A stretch of DNA of 64,000 bases from Kitasatospora terrestris (GTDB lineage Bacteria > Actinomycetota > Actinomycetes > Streptomycetales > Streptomycetaceae): positions 2,604,001 to 2,668,000 of the forward strand of contig NZ_BAABIS010000001.1 of the NCBI RefSeq assembly GCF_039542905.1, written 5' to 3'. How positions within the stretch are numbered: the stretch's first letter is position 1; the number at the start of each line of letters is the position of its first letter. This document shows, piece after piece, positions 54,063-62,425 of this stretch. The notes under the pieces are model-generated. The model saw only the letters and a program-made list of their open reading frames with translations, made no database searches and was not told the DNA's origin. The translations under genes were made by a program, and so were the position numbers.

Positions 54063-54922
54063 CCGCACCTCGCACCGTCCGCGTGCTCTCCCCCGGCTAC
54101 GGCACCACCGTGCAGGACCTCGGCCGACCCGGGTGGGCCGCGCTCGGCGTCAGCCCGTCCGGCGCCGCCGACCGCCCCGCGCTCCGCCTCGCCAACCGCC
54201 TGGTCGGCAACGACGAGGACGCCGCCGGTCTCGAATGCCTGCTCGGCGGACTCGTCCTCACCTTCGACCACCACACCACCGTCGCCCTCGCCGGTGCCCC
54301 CTGCCCCGCCCGCGCGGGTGGCCGCGAGGCCGGCCCGTACGCGCCGATCCGGCTCGCCCCCGGCGAGGAACTGCACCTGGGCACCGCCCCGGCCGGCCTG
54401 CGCGTCTACCTCGCGGTCCGCGGCGGCCTGGAGGTCCCGCCGGTGCTCGGCTCCCGCTCCACCGACACTCTCTCCGGCCTCGGCCCGGCGCGGCTCGGCA
54501 CCGGTGACGTCCTCCCGGTCGGCCGTCCGCCCGCCGCCCCGCCCACCGCCGACCTCGCCCCGCAGCGACCGCTGCCGGCCGAGCCGGTCCTGCGCGTCGT
54601 CCCGGGCCCCCGCGACGACTGGTTCACGCCCGACGCCCTGTCCCGGCTCTGCGCCGAGCCCTGGGCCGTCACCGACCGGAGCGACCGCATCGGCATGCGC
54701 CTCGCCGGCCCGGCGCTCGAACGCTCCCGCCCCGGCGAACTGCTGTCCGAAGGAACCGTCGCCGGAGCCCTCCAGGTGCCGCCCGCCGGCCGTCCCATCC
54801 TCTTCCTCGCCGACCACCCGGTCACCGGCGGCTACCCGGTCATCGCCGTCGTGCACCAGGACGACCTCCCGCTCGCCGCCCAGGTCAGGCCGGGCAACAC
54901 CCTCCGCTTCCAAGCTGTTTGA
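54059..54922 (+). CDS. pxpC: 5-oxoprolinase subunit C (PxpC/KipA-like)
   Basis: 287 residues. Motifs: VLSPGYGTTVQDLGRPGWAA at the start, GVSPSGAADRPALRLANRLVGN, VYLAVRGGLEVPPVLGSRSTDT and FLADHPVTGGYPVIAVV near the end, as expected for the biotin-carboxylase-like carrier subunit. GTG 54059 overlaps the small frame upstream. Working partner of PxpB. Confidence 0.92.
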   Translation: MTAPRTVRVLSPGYGTTVQDLGRPGWAALGVSPSGAADRPALRLANRLVGNDEDAAGLECLLGGLVLTFDHHTTVALAGAPCPARAGGREAGPYAPIRLAPGEELHLGTAPAGLRVYLAVRGGLEVPPVLGSRSTDTLSGLGPARLGTGDVLPVGRPPAAPPTADLAPQRPLPAEPVLRVVPGPRDDWFTPDALSRLCAEPWAVTDRSDRIGMRLAGPALERSRPGELLSEGTVAGALQVPPAGRPILFLADHPVTGGYPVIAVVHQDDLPLAAQVRPGNTLRFQAV

Positions 54923-54977
54923 TCATCCGTCACTCACCGCCCGCGCCAACGCAGTTCAGTTTCTTCAGGAACCGTCA

Positions 54978-55003
54978 GGGGCGCACCGGCCGGTCCGCGC
55001 CCC
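54978..55003 (+). terminator. Hairpin after pxpC
   Basis: GGGGCGC (54978-54984) and GCGCCCC (54997-55003) enclose a palindromic ACCGGCCGGT; the strongest hairpin in the 137-base gap following pxpC and a likely terminator of the mut-pxp region. Confidence 0.5.
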
Positions 55004-55059
55004 GCCCCCCGGTGTACGTTCGACGCCGATAGCAGACCGGCGCCGGGGAGTTGAAGCGC

Positions 55060-55878
55060 ATGAAGGACGACATCGGGGCCCTGCTGACCCGCGCCTCGCT
55101 GGCCGTCGCGGCCACCGTCGCGGTGGTGGTCCCCGTCATCGACATGGTCGGCGGCACCGGCGCCCTGCCCTCCTGGATATCGGTGCCCAACCTGACGCTG
55201 CTCGTCCTGGGCACCGCCATGGTTCCCCTGCTGCTGGAGCTGCACCGGCTGCGCAAGCTCGACAGCGTCGACGAGCGGCTCGCCAGGATGGAGCGCCTGC
55301 AGCGCGAGCGCTTCTGCGGGCTGGTCCGGGTGCACAGCCACTTCCCGGAGAGCGAGTTCACCGCGTACGCGGAGGGCAGCCGCAGCGAGATCACCATCCT
55401 CCAGACCTGGATCCCCGACCTGCACCGGCTCACCAAGTCCCTGCGGATCGCCGTCGCCGACCGCGGCGTCCCGCTGCGCATCCTGCTGCTGCACCCCGAC
55501 TCGGAGGTCGTCCAACTGCGCGACCGTGCGCTGCGCCGCGACCCGGCCGTGCACGCCAACGTGAAGCTGAGCGTCCGGGAGAGCCTCGGACTGCTGGCCG
55601 AACTCCACGGCGAGCTCCCGGAGTCCAGCCGCCACCTGCTGGAGGTCCGGCTGTTCGAGTCGCTGCCGTCGGTCGCCATCTACCGGGCCGACGAGCACTA
55701 CCTGGTGAGCTCCTTCCTGCACGGCCGGCGGGCCGTCGACTCCACCCAGGACGAGATCGACGGCGACGACACCGTCATGGGCGAGCAGGCCCGCCGGGAG
55801 TTCGACCTCCTCTGGGGAAACAGCCACCCCGTGCGGTTCCCCGACTGGCGTGCGTCGATCGCCCCGATCAACCCGTGA
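55060..55878 (+). CDS. Two-helix membrane protein with large cytoplasmic domain, unrecognised
   Basis: 272 residues. Two transmembrane helices (about 9-31 and 45-67) are followed by a coiled segment (LHRLRKLDSVDERLARMERL) and a soluble domain of about 180 residues. The latter has a Rossmann-like phospholipase-D-superfamily flavour (SEITILQTWIPDL, VPLRILLLHPDSEVVQLRDR, LPSVAIYRADEHYLVSSFL), but no H-K-D motif, so enzymatic activity of PLD type is unlikely. Similar arrangements sense or bind ligands near the membrane. ATG 55060 lies 9 bases after GGGGAG. An HDO-family gene follows after 22 bases, suggesting a functional pair. Confidence 0.6.
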   Translation: MKDDIGALLTRASLAVAATVAVVVPVIDMVGGTGALPSWISVPNLTLLVLGTAMVPLLLELHRLRKLDSVDERLARMERLQRERFCGLVRVHSHFPESEFTAYAEGSRSEITILQTWIPDLHRLTKSLRIAVADRGVPLRILLLHPDSEVVQLRDRALRRDPAVHANVKLSVRESLGLLAELHGELPESSRHLLEVRLFESLPSVAIYRADEHYLVSSFLHGRRAVDSTQDEIDGDDTVMGEQARREFDLLWGNSHPVRFPDWRASIAPINP

Positions 55879-55900
55879 GAACCACAGGAAAGGTACGGCC

Positions 55901-56644
55901 ATGCACGACGTGGACAGCTACGAGGACGCCCTGATCGACCGCTTCCGGTCGCACCCGGTGCTGGCGAACATCACCCACCTGCCCGAACCGGACTTCGCCG
56001 AGGTCCTGCTCCAGCGGCGCTTCGTCTCGCTCGCCTTCACCCCGGCGTACGACCTCGCCATCGACCTGCTGGAGGACGAGGCCGCGCGGCAGATCGCCCG
56101 CGTCATCCTGCGCGAGGAATACCCCGGCTCACACGGACGCACCCGCTCCCACCGCGAGGACATGGTCGAGGACATGCTCCGGCTCGGCATCTCCCGCCGC
56201 CAGGTGGTCGCCTCCCGCCCCACCCCGGCGACGCTGCGCGCCGTCGAGGACACCTTCGCCCTGATCGCCTCCGCCGGGGGCCACCCCGACAGCGACCTGC
56301 GGGTGCTCACCGTCCTGCGGTTCTGGGGCGAGGTGCTGGTCGCCGCCGAGTACGAGCGGCTGTGGGAGCGGATGTCGACCGTCCTCGCCACCAGCGGCGA
56401 CAACCGCTCCGTCTTCTACCACCCGCACCTGCTGCACGACGCCAAGACGCTTCCCCTGGCCGGCGCGGCCGAGCAGTCCGGGACGCACGCCGACGCGCTC
56501 GCCTCCCGGATCGCCGCGCTGCTCGCCGAGCAGCCCTCCCCCGCCGTCTTCAAGTCCCTGGAGCGGCAGGCCCTGCGGCTCAAGACGGCGTTCTACGACC
56601 AGTTCCTGCCCGCCCTGGACCGCCTCCCGGCCACCAGCCGCTGA
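55901..56644 (+). CDS. Haem-oxygenase-like (HDO/iron-containing redox) family protein
   Basis: 247 residues, all helical, with VNFASLAFTP-like core replaced by RRFVSLAFTPAYDLAIDLLE, then EEYPGSHGRTRSHREDMVEDML, where Glu, His, His and Asp could ligate a di-iron centre, and WGEVLVAAEYERLWERMSTVL. The fold is that of TenA/PqqC/HDO enzymes, which oxidise small molecules or fatty acids. AGGAAAGG precedes ATG 55901. It is 22 bases downstream of the membrane protein, probably one operon. I cannot name a substrate. Confidence 0.65.
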   Translation: MHDVDSYEDALIDRFRSHPVLANITHLPEPDFAEVLLQRRFVSLAFTPAYDLAIDLLEDEAARQIARVILREEYPGSHGRTRSHREDMVEDMLRLGISRRQVVASRPTPATLRAVEDTFALIASAGGHPDSDLRVLTVLRFWGEVLVAAEYERLWERMSTVLATSGDNRSVFYHPHLLHDAKTLPLAGAAEQSGTHADALASRIAALLAEQPSPAVFKSLERQALRLKTAFYDQFLPALDRLPATSR

Positions 56645-56693
56645 CCCCACCCTGTCGCGCCACCCCGTCGCCCCGCCCCACCACCGCGGCCGG

Positions 56694-56945
56694 TCAGCGC
56701 GCGGCGACGACCGCGTCGGTGTACAGGTCGCCGTCCGCGACCCCGAGCCGTCCGAGCACCGCCCGGACCGCCGCCAGGCCCGCCGCGAGCTCCTCCTCGT
56801 CCGCCACCACCGTCTCCACCTCCAGGAACGTCCCGTCCAGCTCCGGCACCCGCACCACGGTGGCCAGCAGCTCCCGTCCGTCCGCCGTCAGCGCGTAGGT
56901 GCGGCAGTGCTTCTCGAACGCGATCCGGGGCACGTACCCGCACAC
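56694..56945 (-). pseudogene. CYTH-domain remnant (C-terminal half only)
   Basis: The 83 residues from GTG 56945 read CRTYALTADGRELLATVVRV, then PELDGTFLEVETVVADEEEL and a final helix: the second half of a CYTH (class IV adenylate cyclase/thiamine triphosphatase) barrel. Full-length members are about 170-200 residues and begin with E-x-E-x-K, which is missing. The upstream DNA is already the promoter region of a divergent gene, so the N-terminal half seems lost. Whether the fragment is still translated is unclear. Confidence 0.5.
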
Positions 56946-56977
56946 CGCTCTACCGGTGCGCCCTCTACCATCAGGCC

Positions 56978-58138
56978 ATGATCCGCAGCGACGTTCCCGG
57001 GTCCTTCGCCTGGGGTGTGTTCCACGAGCGCCACCCGAAGCTCGTCCGGCAGGTGCTCGACGCCCTACCGTACGGGCCCGCCGAGCGGGCGGCGGTGGAG
57101 CGGCTCCTCGCGGAGAGCACCGGCGGCGTCCTCGAACCGCCCGCGGACGACCTCCACGACCGCGCCGAGTGGCTGGCGTGGGGCGACGGCCTGTGGGGGC
57201 TCCCCTGGGGCGAGGCGCCGTTCCTGTGGGCGGAGAGCTGGTTCTACCGCCGACTGCTCGACGCCACCGGCTACTTCCGGCCCGGCGCCTGGCAGGGCAT
57301 CGACCCGTTCGCGCCGATGAAGAACGCCGAGCTGGCCGGGGCGGTGGTGGACGAGGAGCTGGCCGCCCTGGACGGCCTCGCCGCCCTGCCGGACGCGCAG
57401 CGCGCCCGGGCCCTGCTGACCTCCGCGCTGTGGGGCAACCGCGCCGATCTCAGCTTCGGGCTCACCGCCGGCGCCGACGGACCGGCCGCCACCGACCTGG
57501 TCGCCGACGACAGCGCGCAGTTCTGGGCCGAGCTGGAACGCACCCGGGGCGGCCGGGTCTGTGTCGTCGCCGACAACGCCGGGCGTGAGCTGCTGCCCGA
57601 CCTGGTGCTGATCGACCACCTCCTGCGGACGGGCCTGGCGGCCCGGGTCGACCTGTACGTGAAGCCGCAGCCGTACTTCGTGTCCGACGCGACGGCGGCC
57701 GACGTCCTCGCCGCGCTCGACCGCCTGCGGGCCGCCCCCTCGGCCGCCGCCGCGGAGGTCGGCCGGCGGCTCTGGCGGGCGATGACCGACGAGGTGCTGA
57801 CGGTCCGTACGCACTCGTTCTTCTGCGCGCCGCTGCCCTTCCCCGACATGCCCGACGACCTCCGGGCCGAGTTCACCGGCGCGGCGATGACCGTCCTCAA
57901 GGGCGACCTCAACTACCGCCGCCTGGTCGGCGACGTGCTCCGGCCGCCGACCACCGCCTTCGGCGAGACGGTCGCCCACTTCCCGTCCTCGGTCGCCGCC
58001 CTGCGGACGCTGAAGTCGGAGGTGGTCGTCGGCCTCGACGCCGCCACCCTGGCCCGGCTCGACGGCTCCGGAACCACCTGGCGCACCGACGGCCGCCAGG
58101 CCCTCGTCCAGGTGGAGCTGCGCCGGGAAAACTCGTGA
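56978..58138 (+). CDS. ARMT1-like (DUF89) damage-control phosphatase
   Basis: 386 residues. Typical DUF89/ARMT1 stretches: WLAWGDGLWGLPWGEAPFLWAESWFYRRLL split near residues 65-90, VVADNAGRELLPDLVLIDHLL (metal-binding Asp-Asn) near residue 190, VKPQPYFVSDAT, and VLKGDLNYRRLVGD near 310. The family hydrolyses harmful phosphorylated side-products with Mn2+/Co2+/Ni2+. The ATG at 56978 lies 33 bases from the CYTH remnant's start. It stands alone. Confidence 0.85.
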   Translation: MIRSDVPGSFAWGVFHERHPKLVRQVLDALPYGPAERAAVERLLAESTGGVLEPPADDLHDRAEWLAWGDGLWGLPWGEAPFLWAESWFYRRLLDATGYFRPGAWQGIDPFAPMKNAELAGAVVDEELAALDGLAALPDAQRARALLTSALWGNRADLSFGLTAGADGPAATDLVADDSAQFWAELERTRGGRVCVVADNAGRELLPDLVLIDHLLRTGLAARVDLYVKPQPYFVSDATAADVLAALDRLRAAPSAAAAEVGRRLWRAMTDEVLTVRTHSFFCAPLPFPDMPDDLRAEFTGAAMTVLKGDLNYRRLVGDVLRPPTTAFGETVAHFPSSVAALRTLKSEVVVGLDAATLARLDGSGTTWRTDGRQALVQVELRRENS

Positions 58139-58313
58139 AACTCGTGGCTCCGCAGGCGCCCTGAACGGCCCCTGGAGCGCCCTCCGCGGGCCCTCGGCAC
58201 CCCTCCGGACACACCGCCGACCTGCACCGGCCGAGCCTTCCCGACGGCCCGTCAGCGACCCGCGCAGAGCCCCGCCAAACATGTCCTGACCTGGTGTTTT
58301 ACCGAAAATCCCC

Positions 58314-58348
58314 TAGGCTGGGGGCACTCTGTCGGACACCCTCGGAGG
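58314..58348 (+). promoter_or_regulatory. Promoter and ribosome site for the gyrB-like gene
   Basis: TAGGCT (58314-58319) is a good -10 box, with a TGGTGT-type -35 16 bases upstream, and GGAGGGGG (58344-58351) sits 5 bases before ATG 58356. The signals point to 58356 as the original start codon of the following gene, which reads out of frame today. Confidence 0.6.
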
Positions 58349-58355
58349 GGGCATC

Positions 58356-59434
58356 ATGGCGGGGAACCCAAGGCGTACGACGCCAGTGCGATCCAGGTGC
58401 TGGAGGGCCCGGACATCGTCCGGAAGCGGCCCGGGATGTACATCGGCTCGACCGACGAGCGGGGCCTGCACCACCTGGTCCACGAACTCGCCGAACTGGC
58501 CCTGGAGGAGAATCTCGACGGCCACGCCACCCGCGTCGAGATCACCCTCACGCCCGACGGTGGCGTCCGAGTCGCAGACGACGGGCGCGGCATCCCCGTC
58601 GAGCACGACGGCCGACGGACCGCGCTCGAAGCGCGTCTGACCCAACTCTGGTACGGCGGGCACCCCTTCGGCCGACGGCCCCTGTCGGCCGGGCACTTCG
58701 GGGTGGGGCCGGCCGCCGTCAACGCCCTGTCGATCCGCCTGACGGCCGAGGTGCGGCGCGGCGGCTTCCACTGGGTGCAGGAGTACGAGCGCGGCGTCGC
58801 CCTCGCCCCGCCCGTCCGCACCGGGCCGACCGACCGCACCGGGACGACGATCGCCTTCCGGCCCGACCCGGAGATCTTCGAGACGCTCGACTTCTCCTTC
58901 ACCACCCTGGCCGACCGCTTCCGGGAACTGGCCTTCCTGAACCGCGAGTTGGACATCACCCTGACCGACGGGCGCGACCCGGCCGGACCCGCCTCCCGAC
59001 GCTTCCACTTCCCCGGCGGCCTGGCCGACCACCTCGCCCACCCGGACGTGCTCGCCTTCGAGCGCGAGTGCCCCGAGATGCAGGGGACCGTCGAGGTGGC
59101 CCTCCGCTGGAGCGACTCCACCGACGAGCAGGTCACCAGCTACGCCAACAGCCGGCCCACCCCCGACGGCGGCACGCACGAACTCGGCCTCCGCGACGGC
59201 CTGGCGGCTGCCGTCCCCGGCCACTCCCCTGACCGGTCCTGCCCCGGCCTCACCGCGATCGTGTCGGTCAAGCTCGACGAGCCGGTCTTCGAAGGCTCCT
59301 GCCGCGACCGGTTGGGCAACGAGCCCGTCCGCGCCTGCGTCGCCCGCGCGGTCGAGGAGCACCTCACCGCCTGGCTCGACGCCGACCCGGGACGGGCCGC
59401 CACCGTCCTCGCCCGGATCGCCGGAACCCGCTGA
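58356..59434 (+). pseudogene. GyrB-like GHKL ATPase, truncated type, apparent frameshift near the start
   Basis: From GTG 58397 the frame encodes 345 residues similar to the GyrB ATPase plus transducer regions (VRKRPGMYIGSTDERGLHHL, VADDGRGIPVEHDG, SAGHFGVGPAAVNALS), with no TOPRIM or GyrA-binding part. The catalytic Glu of HEL and the Asp of DDGRGIP remain, but the Mg2+-binding Asn is replaced by Leu (ELAELALEEN). In the same frame upstream, KAYDASAIQVLEG, the GyrB N-terminal arm, is intact but has no start codon; the well-placed ATG 58356 is one base out of frame. One more G in the run at 58361-58364 would give MAGEPKAYDASAIQVLEG. So it is either a real frameshift, a sequence error, or a shorter protein from GTG 58397. 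Confidence 0.6.
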
Positions 59435-59518
59435 CGCGATCCCTGGTCGCACCGGACAACGTGAGCTAGTCTCACGTTCACTTTCGTCCGGTGGACCATC
59501 ACGCGAGCAGGACTCGAC

Positions 59519-62098
59519 ATGCCACGAACCCCCCGAGCCCGGCTCGCCGCAGCGGTCACCGCGGGCAGTCTGGTCGCCGTCTGCACGGCAGCCGCGTTCC
59601 TCGACCCCACCTCCCTGTTCACCCCACTGACCAGGTCCGCGTTCCGGGTGGCACCCGTGCGCGGACTGTGGTCGCTGGCCGGGGTGGGCGTCTACCTGCC
59701 CGTCCTGGCGCTGGTCACCGGGTGGGGCGCGGCGGTCTCGTTCCGGTGCGCGGCACCGGGCACCGGGCGGGGCGGGCTGATGCTCCGGCTGTGGGGCGTG
59801 ACCGTCCTGGCCACCGCACTCGCGCGGGTCGCGCAGCTGGTCGCGGCGACGGCCGGGGTCGCCGTGCACGGCGGCGTGCGGACGATGCCGACCACCGTCC
59901 TGTGGGACGGCGGGCTGCCCGCCTCCCGCGTCGCGCTGCTCGGCTGGCTGCCGGCCCTGCTCGGCACCTTCGTGTACCGGTACCGCCGCGACCTCCCAGC
60001 ACGGGAGGCCCCGGCGGGCATCGCCCCGCGCCGGTGCCTGGCCGCCACCGCCCTGCCGCTCGCCCTGCTCGGGCCGCTGCTCGGCACGGTGCTGTGGGAG
60101 GGCTCCCCGGCCGCCTCCTTCTACGGCGAACACCTCAGCCTGCGCCGGGCACCGTTCGGGATCGACCTCGGGCCGGCCCGCTTCGCGGTGGAACTGGCCA
60201 CCGCCGCGCTCGTCGGCGCACTCCTGCTCGCCCGTTCCTCGCGCCGCTTCGACCGCACCCGGCCCGCCTCGCTCCTGCTCGGCGGTTGGCTCGCCGCCCT
60301 CGGCGGCGGCGCGGCGGCCGGCGCCGTACAGGCACTGCTCGCCCTGCCGCGCGACCTGGACGGCACCGACCTGTTCTGGATCCCGGACGCCGGCCTGCGG
60401 ATCGGCACCGGCCTCTCCCTCGGCGTCGCCACCGGCTGGGCCGTCGCCCCGACACTGCGCCTGCTCGACCGCGTCCTCAGCGCCGTCTCCGGGCGCCGCA
60501 GCCGTACGCTCACCACGCTCGCCGCCGCGACCGCGCTCTCCCTCCTCTCCTGGCTGCTCGCCGGGGCCGCCCTCGGCGCGGCGGCACCCGCGCCGACGAT
60601 CGGCGCGGCAGCCCGCGCCACCGCGGGCGCGGAACTCCCCGCGCTCACCGTCCGGGCCCCGGGCGGCGGGTCCGACGACGCCGTGATCAGCGACGTGAAC
60701 GGCCGTCAGGTGCTGCTGCGCGGCGTCAACGTCAACCAGCTCGTGGACTACTACGCGCCGACACCCGGCCGGGAGACCGTACGGCCGCTCGGCGACGACG
60801 ACTTCGCGGCCATGGCCGCGCTGGGCTTCAACGTCGTCCGGCTCAGCGTCTCCTGGTCGGCGCTGGAGCCGAGCCGCGGGCAGTACGACCACGCCTACCT
60901 GGACCGGATCCGGGCGACCGTCGAGACGGCCGCCCGCCACGGCCTCTACACCGACATCGACATGCACGAGGACGCCTGGGGCAAGGCGCTCGCCGCGCCC
61001 GCCGGAACGGACTGCCCCGCCGGCAGCACCCCCGCGCTCGGCTACGACGGCGCCCCCGCCTGGGCCACCCTGGACGACGGCGCCTCCCGCTGCCAGGAAC
61101 TGAGCCGCGACCTGCTCCCCGCCACCACCCGCGCGTTCACCGCCTTCTACCACGACAGCTCCGGGATCCAGACCGAACTCGTCCGCACCTGGGAGCTGTT
61201 GGCACGCACCTTCGCCGACAACCCGGCGGTCGCCGGGTACGGACTGCTCAACGAACCGGGCGTCGGCGAGGACGCGCCCGCCACCTCCTCCGTCCTGCTC
61301 GGCGCCTACCAGGACCGCGCGGTCCGGGCCATCCGCGCGGCCGAGCGGCAGAGCCCCGGCGGCTTCCCGCACCTGGTCTTCCTCGAACCGAGCGTGCTCT
61401 GGTCCGGCCTCGGCTTCGACGCGGTGCCCGCGCCCGGCTTCACCGACGACCCGTACCTGGTGTTCGCCCCGCACCTGTACAGCTCGTCGATCACCATGGA
61501 CACCTCGCTCGGGCTCACCCTGGTCTCCGTCGAGCGCGGCTTCGCCCTCGCCCGGCAGCAGGCCCGGGCCTACCGCATGCCGCTGTGGACCGGCGAATGG
61601 GGCTGGTTCGGCCCCACCACCGGCGCCGCCCCCGACCCGTCCGGCGACCCCTCGATGCTGCGCCGCTTCGCCGCCGCCGAGGACCGGGCCCGGATCGGCG
61701 ACGCCTTCTGGGTCTGGAAGCAGGCCTGCGGCAGCCCCGAGAGCGACCAGAGCGCCACTCTCGTCGGCAACCTCGTCCCCGTCGACTGCGCCACCGGCCA
61801 CGACGCGCCGCCCTCGCCCGCGACCACCGCCGTCCTCAGCCGCGCCTACCCCCGGGCGGCCCCGGGCACCCTCACCTCCCTGACCTCCGACCCCGGCTCC
61901 GGTGCCTTCTCCCTCACCGGCACCGCCCCCACCACCCCCGGCCCCGGCCCGTCCTGCACCCTCGACGTCTGGTACCCCGGCCCCCACGAGCCCTCCCCCG
62001 ACACCGAGGGCCTCACCGCCCTCACCGTCCGCCCGACCCCCGGCGGCCACCGCATCACCGCCTGCGCCACCGGCCCCTACCGCCTGACCGTCCACTGA
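59519..62098 (+). CDS. Polytopic membrane protein fused to an extracellular GH5 glycosidase
   Basis: 859 residues. Residues 1-355 hold about seven to eight transmembrane helices with no family I recognise; about 375-740 form a GH5-type (cellulase/endoglycoceramidase) barrel with GYGLLNEPG (acid/base Glu about 579) and PLWTGEWGWFG (nucleophile Glu about 693); a small beta domain ends the protein. The catalytic part should face outside. GH5 of this kind (family 5_28/29-like) cleaves glycolipids such as glucosylceramide or other beta-glucosides. ATG 59519 has no strong ribosome site. A terminator follows the stop. Confidence 0.8.
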   Translation: MPRTPRARLAAAVTAGSLVAVCTAAAFLDPTSLFTPLTRSAFRVAPVRGLWSLAGVGVYLPVLALVTGWGAAVSFRCAAPGTGRGGLMLRLWGVTVLATALARVAQLVAATAGVAVHGGVRTMPTTVLWDGGLPASRVALLGWLPALLGTFVYRYRRDLPAREAPAGIAPRRCLAATALPLALLGPLLGTVLWEGSPAASFYGEHLSLRRAPFGIDLGPARFAVELATAALVGALLLARSSRRFDRTRPASLLLGGWLAALGGGAAAGAVQALLALPRDLDGTDLFWIPDAGLRIGTGLSLGVATGWAVAPTLRLLDRVLSAVSGRRSRTLTTLAAATALSLLSWLLAGAALGAAAPAPTIGAAARATAGAELPALTVRAPGGGSDDAVISDVNGRQVLLRGVNVNQLVDYYAPTPGRETVRPLGDDDFAAMAALGFNVVRLSVSWSALEPSRGQYDHAYLDRIRATVETAARHGLYTDIDMHEDAWGKALAAPAGTDCPAGSTPALGYDGAPAWATLDDGASRCQELSRDLLPATTRAFTAFYHDSSGIQTELVRTWELLARTFADNPAVAGYGLLNEPGVGEDAPATSSVLLGAYQDRAVRAIRAAERQSPGGFPHLVFLEPSVLWSGLGFDAVPAPGFTDDPYLVFAPHLYSSSITMDTSLGLTLVSVERGFALARQQARAYRMPLWTGEWGWFGPTTGAAPDPSGDPSMLRRFAAAEDRARIGDAFWVWKQACGSPESDQSATLVGNLVPVDCATGHDAPPSPATTAVLSRAYPRAAPGTLTSLTSDPGSGAFSLTGTAPTTPGPGPSCTLDVWYPGPHEPSPDTEGLTALTVRPTPGGHRITACATGPYRLTVH

Positions 62099-62112
62099 CC
62101 CCGGAAACACCG

Positions 62113-62147
62113 AAGCCCAGCCCGGGGATCATCCCCGAGCTGGGCTT
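62113..62147. terminator. Terminator after the membrane-GH5 gene
   Basis: A stem of 15 pairs with one mismatch (62113-62128 with 62132-62147) and a 3-base loop lies between the GH5 fusion gene and the minus-strand tRNA gene. Confidence 0.8.
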
Positions 62148-62152
62148 TCCGG

Positions 62153-62224
62153 TGGGCGCAGACGGTTTCGAACCGCCGACATCTGCTTTGTAAGAGCAGC
62201 GCTCTACCGCTGAGCTATGCGCCC
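62153..62224 (-). tRNA. tRNA-Val (anticodon UAC)
   Basis: The minus strand folds into a full cloverleaf: acceptor GGGCGCA/TGCGCCC (seven pairs), D-stem GCTC/GAGC, anticodon stem CTGCT/AGCAG with loop CTTACAA (anticodon UAC, reading GTA), T-stem with loop TTCGAAA. Discriminator A at 62153; CCA is not encoded. GTA is rare in this genome, so one such gene is expected. A TAGTCT hexamer about 45 bases upstream may be its -10. Confidence 0.97.
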
Positions 62225-62425
62225 CCGTCGCGCTGGGCCGCCAGGGGCGGTCGCACGACGAGAGGACAGACTACCTGGTCCGGCGCCCCGCGTGCCGCTT
62301 CCGTCCGGAGGGGCGCGGGAGGTCGCGCGTGGGAGGGGTGACGGGCGGGAACCGTGATCGGCAAGAATGGCGTTGGATCGGGTGTGGCCGAGCAGGGCAG
62401 GGCCGAGCGGAGCAGGGAGCGCGGT

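Noticed and set aside
58313..62110. 1265-codon minus-strand frame
   Set aside because: It has the Gly/Glu/Arg-rich composition of antisense in high-GC genes and lies opposite the gyrB-like and GH5 genes, whose motifs are clear.
62099..62193. C-terminal extension of a protein-coding frame through the terminator and tRNA
   Set aside because: The peptide is just translation of the terminator and tRNA-Val sequence in the wrong frame.
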